From positions 1-56,046 of the forward strand of contig JABYQS010000211.1 in the NCBI GenBank assembly GCA_022592435.1: 56,046 nucleotides of DNA. The letters run 5' to 3'. This DNA comes from Cerioporus squamosus. Lineage: Eukaryota; Basidiomycota; Agaricomycetes; Polyporales; Polyporaceae. The translations under genes and the position numbers were made by a program. Shown here piece after piece: positions 11,968 to 24,523 of this stretch (position 1 is the first letter of the stretch; every line of letters starts with the position of its first letter). Under the pieces are notes generated by a model. It made no database searches. It was not told the origin of the DNA and was given only the letters and a program-made list of their open reading frames with translations.

Positions 11968-12812
11968 ATGTCCTACTTCATCCGCCCCGCGACAATTGAG
12001 GATGTGGTATGCCACACCATGCATATATACGAAGCGGAACAAGATGCTTACGCTTAGCTACAGGATGAAATATTGCGACTTGTTGTTGACCTCGTGAGTC
12101 TTCAGAGTCATGCGATGTACCGTAACTCCCATTGACTCGACTACCGGATCCCTAGGCTACTTACGAGAAGGAGCCTGAGTCTGTAAAGGCCACTCCTGAG
12201 CTCGTGAGTATACTCAAAGCATAGAGGGGAATGCGCTGAACGCCCGCGCAGTACCGCAAAAACCTGTTCGAGACACCCTACGCGCACACTTTGCTTGCCA
12301 TCTCAGGAACTCCTGATGCACCTGGCAAGGCCGTAGGCATGGCCATGTACTTCTTCAACTACTCCACCTGGACAGGCAAGCCAGGAATATACGTGAGTGA
12401 TGCATCATCAAGTCTCGGATGGTGACTCACCTCGCACTTCCAGCTGGAGGACCTCTTCGTCGACCCCGAATGCCGCGGAAAGGGCGTCGGCAAGGCGCTG
12501 TTCAGCGAGCTCGGTAAAGTTGCTGAGGAGAAGGTTTGTTGTACCACTTACTTACCCCGGTTGGGAAGACTCCTTGTGCTGAGTCACTGTGTAGGACTGC
12601 GCCCGCATCGACTGGCAAGTTCTCAAGGTGCGTCCGCATCGTTGCACCCTATTAGGTATGTAACTAGCTTACATGAGCCGCAGTGGAACACGCCATCGAT
12701 CGAGTTCTACGAGAAGACTCTTGGAGCGACTGCCATGTCCGACTGGATGGGCATGAGGTTGCAAGGCTCGCAAATCGAGAACCTGAGGAAGTTCCGCCAA
12801 GAGAAGTCATGA
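11968..12812 (+). CDS. GNAT acetyltransferase, spermidine/spermine N1-acetyltransferase-like
   Basis: Seven exons joined by six short introns encode about 171 residues, the usual SSAT length. Start MSYFIRPATIEDV at 11968; stop at 12810-12812. The acetyl-CoA-binding motif A is LFVDPECRGKGVGKAL. It is followed by DCARIDWQVLKWNTPSIEFYEKTLGA, the arrangement found in polyamine/diamine N-acetyltransferases. A direct polyamine substrate is inferred from family resemblance only; thialysine acetyltransferases look similar. All six introns lie between codons (phase 0) and several exons are tiny (about 33-48 nt). Divergent from NAC beta. Confidence 0.85.
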
Positions 12813-13955
12813 CTGGATGGCAGGTAATAAAAGACATGTACTCTTAGAAGACTCACGCCGTGTGATAGACTATCGCTGTATGCGAAGCCGTCGTTGCGCA
12901 TCCGCGGATGCCTCAGCGCGACTGCACACACTCAACGCCCTCACGCAAGCGTCCTCCGAGGTTGTCGCATCCCGGTTCGGACCACTTCCCATGGACACGC
13001 TCGATATCAGACGGTTCGCGGTTCGCCCGGTCTATGCGAAACTCGATCTCAAGCGCCCTTGCCTGGAGAGGGCGTCTTCCCCTGCGGCTGTATTGCGAGG
13101 CTTCTAGTCCTGATATTGAAGTGCAGAGCTTCGCTCCTGCTGTCGGTCAAGGTATGTAGTTTCCATACTAGCTGTTTGTGAAACTTGCATCGAAGCCTGG
13201 CGCACTGACTCGTTCGACATGACTCGTTCGACATGAATTCACTAAGCTAACGATAGCGTTAACGTTGCTGCATACCTACATCGAGTCCGACTGAGCGCAT
13301 GGTGGGAGCGTCCTCTTCGACGCCTTTGCCAAAGTTCCTACGGTCTCGCCATAGTGCCCGAAACCTCATGGATCAGTTCGGGACCCACATGCACCCACTG
13401 CAGCCGTTCGGTTCTCGTCCAGCGTCGACAAGAGGGAGCGCGTTCTACCTATCAGATTTTGGCAGTGCCCGATGCAGCGCATACTTCCAGCGCAGCGTTA
13501 TCATGCATCTATATGGCGCGCGCTTGCGGCGCGTCGGGCACTACAGGCCGCACGCATTGCTCCCGATCGCACCGGAGGGACAGGCCCGCTCGACGACTCG
13601 CCCGAAGCCCGCAAGCTGGCGCGGATGTCGAGAGCAAGTCGAGACTTCTGGCGAGATACCAGGTCTGAGGTGGTACACCGTGTTACCTGTGGTTCGGGCG
13701 GTTCGCTGATGCAGTGCCTCGGAAGCTCGTATCATCTCGCACATTGCGCCGCTCATTTGCCGACGCCCAGCAGGCTGGCGCGAGGGTGGCGGCAGTTTGT
13801 GCGCTCGCGCTCAGCATTCAGCTCGCAGCACGGCTTGGCACGCCGGCTTCCGTTCTCTGTGAGTCCGATTGCGGGCGTATAAACAGGGTTGGTCAGAACG
13901 TGCAGGGTCTTCTGTCCCGCCCCCGCGGTGCCATGTCTCCTGCAGTGCGCTCCTG
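12813..13955. other. Uncharacterised region with coding-like open stretches
   Basis: Two plus-strand open stretches (12908-13159 and about 13258-13668) are long for non-coding sequence, but their frames do not join across the gtatgt donor at 13154. The overlapping frames 13299-13709 and 13472-13882 are alternatives. I recognise no family. It may hold a decayed gene plus the promoter of the downstream S53 gene. Confidence 0.25.
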
Positions 13956-16263
13956 ATGTTCGTTGCTTTGCTCTTCTTTCTGGTCACGCTTGCTTCCGCG
14001 GTGAGCAGTCTGCCTGGTTCGTTGGGCGACTCGGAGCTGGTTGTCCGGGCCCAGCTGCCTGCGGCGCCGCGGGGTTTCGTTCCACGAGCGTACGCAGTGC
14101 TCCCGGACGAGCTCGTCCGTCTCACCATCGCCCTACCCCAGAGCAATATCAGCGGGCTGCACGCCGCGTTGTTGGAGGTCAGCAATCCAGACAATCTCAA
14201 CTATGGCCGCCATCTGTCCAAGGCGGAGGTACGTCCGTTCGGCCTTGGTTGAAGTTCCAACCGAGCGAATCGCTCACGTGCACTCTTGCGGCCTGTCAGG
14301 TAGAGCGTCTCGTTGCTCCTTCCCCGGATAGCGTCAGGACAGTCACGGAGTGGCTGAACAGCAATGGCGTCAGTCCGGCAGGAGCATCCGCGTCCGGCGA
14401 CACAATACACCTCCAGATACCTATCGCGCAAGCGAACGCTCTGTTCGGGGCGAACTTCACGATGTACATACACGAAGATACGAACACCACGATGCTACGC
14501 ACACTATCGTACGCCATACCTCGGCATCTGCACGACCACGTCAACTATGTATATCCGACCACACAGTAAGTCTTCGTGGCTATGAGCAGCAGACACTTGG
14601 CTGGAACTAACGGGTGCTTTGTCTCAGCTTCATACCTCCTACGAAGCGAGCGATGTTTCACTCGACTAAAGGCCGGTCACGGCGTAATAGACGAAATTCT
14701 GGGGTCTCCTCTTCCTGCGAGGATACAATCACCCCTGACTGCCTGCAAGCAATGTACAAGATACCGACTACCCCTGCGACTGCGGCTAACAACAGCCTGT
14801 ACGTCACTGGCCTTTGCGGACAGGTTGCAAGCACGGACGATCTCACGGTGAGGCTGCGAACAGACTCGCCGCAGCGTGGCCATATGTTCTCACTGACGGA
14901 CATCTCTTCGCAGGAATTCATATCCCGGCTGCGCCCTGATATCAAGCATGGGTCGTTCAACACGATACCAATCGACGGAAGGAAAGTGGACGACAGCAAG
15001 GGCACTGATGAAGCGGTGTGTATTACCCAACGCCCCCGTACCCTGTCCGGCTCCTGCTGACTCACTCCTCGGGAAGGACTTTGACATCCAGTACTCGGTC
15101 GGATTAGCGACAGGTGTCCCGGCGACGCTGTTGACCACGGCCAACAACTCCCGCGGCATCATTCTACAGGACCTGATAGACACGGTCGACTTCCTGCTCG
15201 CGCAAGACGAGCCCCCGCTTGTCCTGACCACCAGCTACCTCTTCACCGAGGCTGATGTCGGGAACGAGCTTGCGCAGTGAGTAAGCATGGATCTCTCTAT
15301 CGGTCTGCGCTCATCATCGTGCTACGGAACTTAGATCGATATGTAACGCATATGCCCAGCTCGGCGCGCGCGGAACCTCGGTCATCTTCGCCTCAGGGGA
15401 CTGCGGAGTCGCAGGAGGCTTCTTGGACGACCCTGCAGAGTGCAATGACAAGCCCTTTGTGCCCACATTTCCGTCCACATGTCCCTTGTAGGTCCCAGCC
15501 CCACTGATATCTGCGGGCCGCCGTTCGTGCTCATGTCCCTATGCCAGCGTAACATCTGTCGGAGCCACGGAGGGCATCAGCCCCGCAGTCGCAGCATCCT
15601 TCAGCTCCGGGGGCTTCTCCGACTTCTTCCCCCGGCCCTCCTACCAGGACAGCGCCGTGCAAACATACCTCGCCCGCAGCGCGCTCGGAGACTCGGGCAC
15701 CTACAGCGGGCGATACAACGCGAGCGGCCGTGCGTACCCCGACGTGTCCGCGCACGGGGTCGACTACCTGTACAACCTCGACGGCGAATTCGCGTCCGCG
15801 TATGGGACGAGCACGTCCACGCCGACGTTCGCGAGCATCGTCGCGCTGCTCAACGACCGCCTGCTCGGGGCGGGGAAGCCGCCGCTCGGGTTCTTGAACC
15901 CGCTGCTGTATGCGCGTGGGGCCGGCGCGTTTTCGGACGTCACGTCTGGTAGCAACCCCGGGTGCGGGACGGACGGGTTCCCTGCGGATGTGGGATGGGA
16001 TCCGGTGAGTCGGCATGTGCCAGTGGAGTGCGCTGTGCGAGCCTGAGTGCGGCGGTAGCTGACGGCATGTGGGTGCTACATAGGTTTCCGGGCTGGGCAC
16101 TCCGGACTTTGACAAGTTGCTCGATGTCGTGACAGGGACTAGGAACGCTCGCAATGCTCAGAATGGGGCGGTACGGACTACTATGGGTACCGGCTTGTCT
16201 CTGGTACTTTGTGCATGGACACTTGGGTTGGTGCTGTTGATGGACCATGGACTCATATTGTAG
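13956..16263 (+). CDS. Sedolisin (S53) peptidase, grifolisin-like, intact
   Basis: Secreted acid endo- or tripeptidyl peptidase. Eight exons: 13956-14228, 14300-14565, 14628-14847, 14914-15015, 15077-15276, 15335-15487, 15548-16004, 16084-16263, giving 616 residues. The start ATG (13956) opens a signal peptide (MFVALLFFLVTLASA). A pro-kumamolisin activation domain follows (to about residue 185). Catalytic Glu and Asp are brought together by splicing exon 4 to 5 (EADFDIQY). The oxyanion Asp is in ASGDCGVAGG and the catalytic Ser in YGTSTSTPTFA. Typical RPSYQD, SGRYNASGRAYPDVSA and SNPGCGTDGFPA segments are present. The C-terminus ends in a hydrophobic run (GLSLVLCAWTLGLVLLM), possibly a GPI or membrane anchor. 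Exon structure and several exon lengths (266 and 153 nt) equal those of the minus-strand copy, so they are paralogues. An in-frame ATG at 13869 is possible but would bury the signal peptide. Confidence 0.9.
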
Positions 16264-17450
16264 CGACAAGAGCGGCGAGCACGCCCTCCATACTAATGCA
16301 CTGACATAGATAATTATGACCGGTGTGAGCACGTTATGGTCATCCAACGAGTCCGCCAAACGTATCGGACTCCGACTATCTCCTTCTGCGTGAATAAGTA
16401 TGAGGTCTCGGTTCGGTAGCTGCACCCCGCTGCACTTCTCCGCCGTGTCCTGGGCGTCGGGGCTGTCGTCGATGAATGAGACGTACACGCTGTTGCGCTC
16501 CTCACCGCGCTCTCTACAGTTCCCGTACATGTCGACGATCTTGTAGCGGTTGAGTGATTACGCAATAAATCACGTTATCGAGTGCAAGGCTGGAAAAAAC
16601 CTCCGCTGCAACGCAAGAAATCCTGTCCTGGCCGCGGGAGGTTCACAGGGGCGAACCAGCGTGCAGCGGAAGTCGATGACTTGGTCAGGACATGGTAGCT
16701 ACTAGCACCTTGAGGTCTGCGGTTCAAACGATCAGCTCAGCCTCGTCAGTCAATATGGGTTCAGTGCAGTCGTGAGAAGGGATAGCGATGGGTGCATGTC
16801 GAGTACTGCTCGAGATTGGGGGTCGTTGACATTGACAATGGCGCCCTTGGAACGAGAATGGAAAAACAGACGCGCGCGCTGGCTTTGTGGCGTTCACCTC
16901 CGCTTCGAAACGGTAACTTGGTAGATGTCCATGATGAACAACGCGGTGGGGCCCAGTCGGCACCTACCCACTGCCCATGAATTGACAAGAAACAGTAGAC
17001 AGACCGTGACGTTCACGCAGTAGGAGGCATCTTCCAAACGCTGACTTGTGTGTGCAGATAACGTACAGCAGAAACGAGCTCCTCTATCAAAGAACGACCC
17101 CTCAGCGACACCAGAACGCGCGAACAAGTCCTACATAGCTGTAATGAACAATGGAGTTTGAGGATCGGGGGGTAGCGGGCAAGACGCGCAGACGGGCGAG
17201 CGCATCGGAAGGACGGACGGACGTAGGCCAGCGGCGCGACCCGGCACCGGTAGAACGGGAAAGTATGTGGATCCAAGGATGTCATATGTATGTAAGTAGT
17301 ACACATTTTCGAACGCGAGAGCTTTTAGGTCACGCGTCAGCAAGCCAAGGCGGCGTTAGGACAAACGGCAGGCACTCACGTATATTAAAACACGACAGCA
17401 ACTTGAATTCAAGACCGTGAATGGCGTAGCGTTGTGGGGACGTGACCGGA
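16264..17450. other. Intergenic; one uncharacterised minus-strand ORF fragment
   Basis: Convergent region between the S53 gene and the MAP kinase. On the minus strand, about 16560-16290 reads as a coding-like segment (NSVYVSFIDDSPDAQDTAEK) without an assignable start, splice partner or family. The rest shows no gene signal; 16570-17100 is presumably untranslated or spacer. Confidence 0.35.
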
Positions 17451-19028
<1,578 letters not shown>

Positions 19029-19150
19029 GGTGGTGGTGAGGGGAAGAGGACGGGGACGGGGAACGGAGACAACAAAATGCGGGACAAGAGACGGTATATG
19101 AAGCCGATCTTGTTGTCTGCTCGACGGGTATAGCCGGCGGCCCTCGGTTA

Positions 19151-19166
19151 CCGTTTACGCGGTATT
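19151..19166. repeat. Target-site duplication, left copy
   Basis: The 16 bases CCGTTTACGCGGTATT occur here directly before the poly(T) run and again, perfectly, at 34871-34886. They mark the insertion site of the LINE-type element. Confidence 0.93.
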
Positions 19167-19185
19167 TTTTTTTTTTTTTTTTTTT
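19167..19185 (-). other. Poly(A) tail of the LINE (poly(T) on the plus strand)
   Basis: An uninterrupted run of T on the plus strand (19165-19185, the first two shared with the duplication) is the 3' poly(A) of the element. About 240 bp of 3' UTR separate it from the ORF2 stop. Confidence 0.88.
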
Positions 19186-19423
19186 GGTGGAACGCATCAT
19201 GTCCTGACCCGCATTGGTCCCCATTGGGGCTTGTCGTGCAGTTCGTGGTTGGCGAAACAACCGGACGCGTTAGGCGACTCGTCCGAGGGCGGTAGACCCC
19301 GGACGTGACACAATAAATACCGCCTGTACTATCACCGCGAGGAAATGCTATTACGCACATTGTGTGGGACTCGAAACACAGAGGAGGAGGAAGAACGGTC
19401 AACTGTACATCCGTTCTCCCTCA

Positions 19424-22400
19424 TCATCCATGTTTTATACCCACTAAAACCCCGCAATTGCTTACCCATTTTGGTGGTAGACCGTTCCCATTCTCGATGA
19501 CTGGCGTCCAGATGCGGACTACATCCTGTGGCTTCAGAGCCTTGCTGCCTCGCGCGATTACCGCAGTGCGTCTGTCTAAAGTCAGTCTTGCATTTAGCGT
19601 CGAGTAGTACCGGTTAACAACTTCATTTTCATTGAAGTCCGTCCCTTCGTTCCTGATGACCCGCTCGCATCGCAGCTTCCAAATAAGGTGCAGTGCTTCC
19701 GTGCATAATATGCACCATAGGTTCTCTAGAGCTGTCCTCCTTGCGCCCTTACTTGTCCTAAAGACAGCGCAAGCAGCTCCGAAGGCCGTGCCCCATGTCG
19801 GTTCTTTCCATTCAGCACCGGTGTGTGACCATGTCCGTTTCAGTAGCGTCCAGATGAGCCCCTGACCACGTGCCTTGCATTCCAGGATAACGTGGGACAT
19901 GGTCTCGCATTCGCCACATATGGAGCAGGTAGCACGGCTTTGCAGTTCCTCCGACATTTTAGGGCGGAGCCAGTGGGCCCCGATCATGTACCCATCATGT
20001 ACTGCCATCCAGAGAAATTGTGAGGCTTGCCTCGAGACGTGCTTTGATCTGAAAGATTTCCAGATTGTCCCCTCATGCATTTGCGTCCCAAAAGCCGCCT
20101 GGATCCCACTAGAGATTCTGTCCATATTTGCCACTGCTGCGGGTCTGGGTTCAACTTGGTAATCTTGTCTTGCACGGATGGCGCGGTAGGCGAGTTTCTG
20201 TGTCATCGCTTGTAGTTTGGCACCTGTTAGTTTGAACGGGGGTGCAATCGCGAGGTCCACTTGATCTTCCATGGGCTTCTCCGCTCCTGCTGCAGCTAGC
20301 TTATCGGCGGCCTCGTTGCCCACATGCCCGCTATGTCCTCTCACCCACAGAAAGAGTGTATGAGCTTGTCGCATTCTAAGTCTCGCGACAGTTGCCTGAG
20401 TCAGACCGGCATTTTTCTGGAGCATATACCCTATGTCCTCATGCATTTGTCGCCACTTCGATAGTGCATCCATTGTCGTCCTGGAGTCCGTTACTTGTGT
20501 AACTCTGGTATGACTATCGGCTATTATCGCTGCGGTGAGTGTGGCAACCACTTCACCAGTCTGATTTGTCTGGTCCAGCCCACTGGGGAGACGGAGGCTG
20601 CGGTTCAGTCTCGAGTTCTCCTCCACGAAGACTCCAGCCCCCGCTCGTGCATTCTTTTCACCATTATTAAAGCAGGATCCGTCCGTTGCTATGATCAGGT
20701 CGGTCTCATCCTCATCGATGTCCATGGGGATGATACCATTGAAGACTGGTTCTGGCCCTGTGAAAATACGGAAGGCGTGGCCAAGATCGCCATAGACTGT
20801 TACACGGCGATCAAAGAGGGTGAGTTTCTTGCCCTTTACTGCCTTTTCTAAGTGGGTCATTGCATCCTCTTCGTAGTCTTCGGGCTGTCTCAGCGCAGGA
20901 TTCCATTTGTCAGGTAGTGTATGGAGTATCTCCCTCGCTCTTGTGGCGCACAGGTGGGGGTTTGCACAGCCAGAGCATCGCTTCACATTCGTGCATCCTG
21001 GGCACTTGCATCTTGCCGTTGGTTGGTGAGTAGTGTCTGCAAGTATCTCTGACAACCTCATGAAGTCCTGGACCGTCATGATTTTATGCTGGGATTGGAG
21101 GCATTGCAATAGTTTTGAGGGTACTGATAGTCGACCAAGTTGGGTGTGATCAGCGTATATATGGTCCCACATGGGCATCGCCTTCTGAATTTCTTTGGAG
21201 AAAGCCAGCCCTTCCAGTCTGAGTCCATATTTCCGTGCAACCTGCATCATGCCTTGCAGTGAGGCAGGCAGTCCTCTCGCTCTTGGGTTCCAGTTTTGAA
21301 GGAACGGGTTAATACGGAGGTTAGCTGTTCGTGGCCGGCAGTCTTTAGTTACATAGGTGGCCAGCAAGTCATCTGCTAGAAATGCCCATAGTGGGCGTTC
21401 CATACTAAAATCTAAATATGACTTCAGCCACATTACGTCAATTGCCTCACTTCTGGTTTTCAAGTCAAGCATCCCTAGGCCACCCATTTCGACAGGGAGG
21501 CATACATGCTGCATACCAACGGGGGTATTGTGTCGATCATCCCAGAGGTACCCACGGACTATCTTATTGATCCGTTTAATGATGATGTCTGGCATGCGTT
21601 GGACTGTGGTGAAGAACTGAGTCATTCCTCCAATAATCATCTGCACGACGTGCTTTTTGCCTTGCAGAGTTGCGTGGCCTGCTTTCCATCGCTCCATGGC
21701 ATGTATGAGAGGTTTCTTCATTGCAACCAGTTTTGTCAGTACTAGGGTCCATATATCCACCTGTTCGATGTCGTTTCCATAGAAAGCTCCTAATATTCTG
21801 ACTGCCTCGCCTGACTGTGCCACATGGACGTTCTTTGGGTAGTTCTCCCAAGAACCTGTAAGGCGATATGTTTCAGCCATCTCTTTACGGAAAGTCGGGC
21901 TGCCTAGTGGAATAATTTCAGTTTTACTGATATTGAAGCGTGCTTTGGCTGCTGAGCACCAGGTGTCCAGTATGTCCTGGAGGGTGGTGAAGTTATCATG
22001 CTGCGAGAGATATGCTGTGGTGTCATCCGCAAATAAAACTGCTTTGATTACTTCATCACATCTTGGTATGGTGAATCCTTTAATGTCAGACTTCCTGATC
22101 ATAGCCGATAGTGGTTCAATGGCAAGGTCGAAAAGCAGACATGACAGTGGGTCCCCCTGCCTCACACCTCTGTATATCCGATAAGGTCGGCTGAGTATGC
22201 CATTCACCATGACAGACGTTTCTGCATGCTTGTATAGGGATTGGACAAGGGATATAAGGGAATCAGGGATCTTGAGCCTCTTTAGAACTCTCCACAAGTA
22301 GTCATGGGCAATTTTATCGTATGCCTTCTCCTGATCGAGTGCTACAATTGCTCCATTCTCCTCATTTGTTTCTGCCCAGGTCATCATCATCCGCGCCAGC

Positions 22401-24280
22401 TGTGTGTGGTTCTGGATTTTTCTGCCGGGAACAAACCCTGCCTGCGCACGGTGTATAAGGCATGGGGCCACTCCTGCAAGTCGAACAGCGAGTGTTTTGC
22501 TCAGTAGTTTGTAGTCGGTGTTGAGTAAAGTGATGGGTCGGTAGTTTACAATGCGAGTGCGTTCCCCTTTTTCCTTGTAGATGGGTGCCATCCATCCCTG
22601 CGCTAGGGATGTCCGAGCACTGACCCCATGAAGGCGCATGTCCTCAAAGGCTGCTGTCAGTAGTTTGACAATATCGAATTTTGTGCGGTCGGGGAACCGA
22701 GAGTCCTCAGTGAATCTTGCATGCAGGGTTTTCCATAGTTCGAATGGGATACCATCCAGTCCCGGGGCTGTCCCATTTTTTGCATATCGTAGCGACAGGA
22801 TGCACTCTTCATATGAGATCTCCTCGTCCATCTCCCGTGCCTGGTGTGCTGACACAGAAGCCTCAAGACTTCCTAGTGCAGCCTCAATGTCCACTTCTCG
22901 TTCGTCTGTTGGCTTCATGGTGGGGTCGTCGTGTTGCACGTTCATATGATGAGATCGGGCCATTGCAGCCATTCTAATAGAGTCCCTCTCATAAAGCTTC
23001 TCCCCAGATATCCCCAAACGTCCTTCTATCTCGAAGGCATTGATGATATCCCGTGGTGCACATTCACGATGGAGTTTTGACCAGTATTTTGTTGGTCGAT
23101 CCCCGTAGAGCCGGTGAGTAGCTCGAGAGTTCTGCTGTTGCTGCTTGAAGCGTCTCTGCTTAAGCTGGCGAATCTGCTTTGTAAGGACTGCTGCTTCTGC
23201 AATTTTTGCGTCCTCAGACAGGGTACAGTTTGCTTTGAGTTGTTTTAGGGCTTGTTCGCCTTCCCGGATTTCCGCTATCAGTTTCGGTACTACCTCCTGT
23301 TCTCGAGCCCGAGCCAGTTTCATCACATCAACTTTAAGGTCATATAGTATTATTTGGGCATTTGTCTCATCCGATCTAGTACCTGTCGCTGCCAGCTTAG
23401 AGAGTTCCTGCATTGCTGCCAGACCACGCTTCTTGAGGCTCTTGGCTAGTTTCTTGTCACGAAGGAGTGGTAGTGGGAAGAGTGTCCTTCCTGGTCCAAC
23501 TACTGGGGCATTTTCAGAAGTGAGTTGCACCGAGACCAGACTGTGGTCGGTTTTGACCCCAGCCTCGCATACTCTCCACTCCCTTGCACCATCGAAGACT
23601 GACGGGGTGACATATATACGATCTAATCTTGAGAATGTTGCCGCCTGTCCTGTTCCGCGATGGAAAGTGTATTCTCGTTGGGTTGGGTTGGTTACTCTCC
23701 AGCCATCCGCCAGCATCATGCCGAGGCTGCTCTTGAGGTCGTCCAGGGCCAGGATTGAGGAGTCTGGGCCTTCTCCGATGGGGAGGCGGTCTAATGAGTC
23801 TTCAACATTGTTGAAGTCTCCTGCCATTAGGTGGGGTCGGGGGCATAGTGGGTGGGTCTCGTAGAACCTCTGAACCTCCTTGAAGAATAGCTTGCGCTCG
23901 TTTACCCCGTTTGAGGTAGGTGCATAGATGCACAATATATTCCTAGTGTCTCCGCCTTGGCATGGTAGTGTGACCTGAATTGCTCGCCCAGGGACTATGG
24001 TCACTGCTGATGCTTCTTTAATGTTCTGATGTCTTGCATTCAAGACTACCGCAACCCCTTCACGTTGCGTTGGAGCTTCTTCGTTGGCAGAATGAAAGAT
24101 CTTTATTTTTTTGGCAAACATTTTGTGGAGGGTAGCTTTCCGCTCCTCTGTGAGGTGTGTCTCTTGAAGCATGAGGACTCCGATCCGATGTTCAGACATC
24201 ATACGATAGACCCTTCCCCACTTGTTATCCTCGTGGTCTCTTATGAGGTTACCAAAACCATTTATGTTGAGTGAAGCCAC
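19424..24280 (-). CDS. LINE ORF2: endonuclease, reverse transcriptase, RNase H
   Basis: One uninterrupted frame of at least 1618 residues. Residues 1 to about 240 are an APE-type endonuclease (SLNINGFGN, LQETHL, CIYAPTSNG, AGDFNN, SRLDRIYV, TDHSLVSV). The RT domain includes PISLLNTDYKLLSK-like NYRPITLLNTDYKLLSK, AGFVPGRKIQNH, ALDQEKAYDKI, GVRQGDPLSCLLF and the catalytic FADD near residue 750. A cysteine-rich stretch (CKCPGCTNVKRCSGC) follows. RNase H has TDGSCFNNG (near 1200), TGEVVATL, TDSRTTMD and GNEAADKLA. A C-terminal zinc motif is CSICGECETMSHVILEC. All key residues are present, so the enzyme looks functional. The frame stays open upstream to 24523, but I find no in-frame ATG before the endonuclease; the codon at 24280 is GTG. 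Confidence 0.93.
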   Translation of the reverse strand: MASLNINGFGNLIRDHEDNKWGRVYRMMSEHRIGVLMLQETHLTEERKATLHKMFAKKIKIFHSANEEAPTQREGVAVVLNARHQNIKEASAVTIVPGRAIQVTLPCQGGDTRNILCIYAPTSNGVNERKLFFKEVQRFYETHPLCPRPHLMAGDFNNVEDSLDRLPIGEGPDSSILALDDLKSSLGMMLADGWRVTNPTQREYTFHRGTGQAATFSRLDRIYVTPSVFDGAREWRVCEAGVKTDHSLVSVQLTSENAPVVGPGRTLFPLPLLRDKKLAKSLKKRGLAAMQELSKLAATGTRSDETNAQIILYDLKVDVMKLARAREQEVVPKLIAEIREGEQALKQLKANCTLSEDAKIAEAAVLTKQIRQLKQRRFKQQQQNSRATHRLYGDRPTKYWSKLHRECAPRDIINAFEIEGRLGISGEKLYERDSIRMAAMARSHHMNVQHDDPTMKPTDEREVDIEAALGSLEASVSAHQAREMDEEISYEECILSLRYAKNGTAPGLDGIPFELWKTLHARFTEDSRFPDRTKFDIVKLLTAAFEDMRLHGVSARTSLAQGWMAPIYKEKGERTRIVNYRPITLLNTDYKLLSKTLAVRLAGVAPCLIHRAQAGFVPGRKIQNHTQLARMMMTWAETNEENGAIVALDQEKAYDKIAHDYLWRVLKRLKIPDSLISLVQSLYKHAETSVMVNGILSRPYRIYRGVRQGDPLSCLLFDLAIEPLSAMIRKSDIKGFTIPRCDEVIKAVLFADDTTAYLSQHDNFTTLQDILDTWCSAAKARFNISKTEIIPLGSPTFRKEMAETYRLTGSWENYPKNVHVAQSGEAVRILGAFYGNDIEQVDIWTLVLTKLVAMKKPLIHAMERWKAGHATLQGKKHVVQMIIGGMTQFFTTVQRMPDIIIKRINKIVRGYLWDDRHNTPVGMQHVCLPVEMGGLGMLDLKTRSEAIDVMWLKSYLDFSMERPLWAFLADDLLATYVTKDCRPRTANLRINPFLQNWNPRARGLPASLQGMMQVARKYGLRLEGLAFSKEIQKAMPMWDHIYADHTQLGRLSVPSKLLQCLQSQHKIMTVQDFMRLSEILADTTHQPTARCKCPGCTNVKRCSGCANPHLCATRAREILHTLPDKWNPALRQPEDYEEDAMTHLEKAVKGKKLTLFDRRVTVYGDLGHAFRIFTGPEPVFNGIIPMDIDEDETDLIIATDGSCFNNGEKNARAGAGVFVEENSRLNRSLRLPSGLDQTNQTGEVVATLTAAIIADSHTRVTQVTDSRTTMDALSKWRQMHEDIGYMLQKNAGLTQATVARLRMRQAHTLFLWVRGHSGHVGNEAADKLAAAGAEKPMEDQVDLAIAPPFKLTGAKLQAMTQKLAYRAIRARQDYQVEPRPAAVANMDRISSGIQAAFGTQMHEGTIWKSFRSKHVSRQASQFLWMAVHDGYMIGAHWLRPKMSEELQSRATCSICGECETMSHVILECKARGQGLIWTLLKRTWSHTGAEWKEPTWGTAFGAACAVFRTSKGARRTALENLWCILCTEALHLIWKLRCERVIRNEGTDFNENEVVNRYYSTLNARLTLDRRTAVIARGSKALKPQDVVRIWTPVIENGNGLPPKWVSNCGVLVGIKHG

Positions 24281-24523
24281 CTGCAGTGCAGACTTGCGTG
24301 CCTTCCTGTCCTTCCCTGATCTCGTTCTTTGTTGATTACTATTGTACCTTTGATGGCCTTGTTCGTTTAATCCGACTGTGCTACCGTATCCGCCTAAGCT
24401 GTCATTGAGAGGGCTCTGAGCACTACCAGAGGTCCTCTCTCCTTCTTCGGCAGAGCATTGTTGACCATGACCAGTGTGTACGTCCGTTTCATTTAGGTTT
24501 GGGGTATGGGTGTTCGCAGTTGC

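Noticed and set aside
15061..15100. Apparent loss of the catalytic Glu in the plus S53 copy (reads GKDFD without splicing)
   Set aside because: The GT-AG intron 15016-15076 joins DEA to DFD and restores the expected E-A-x-x-D.
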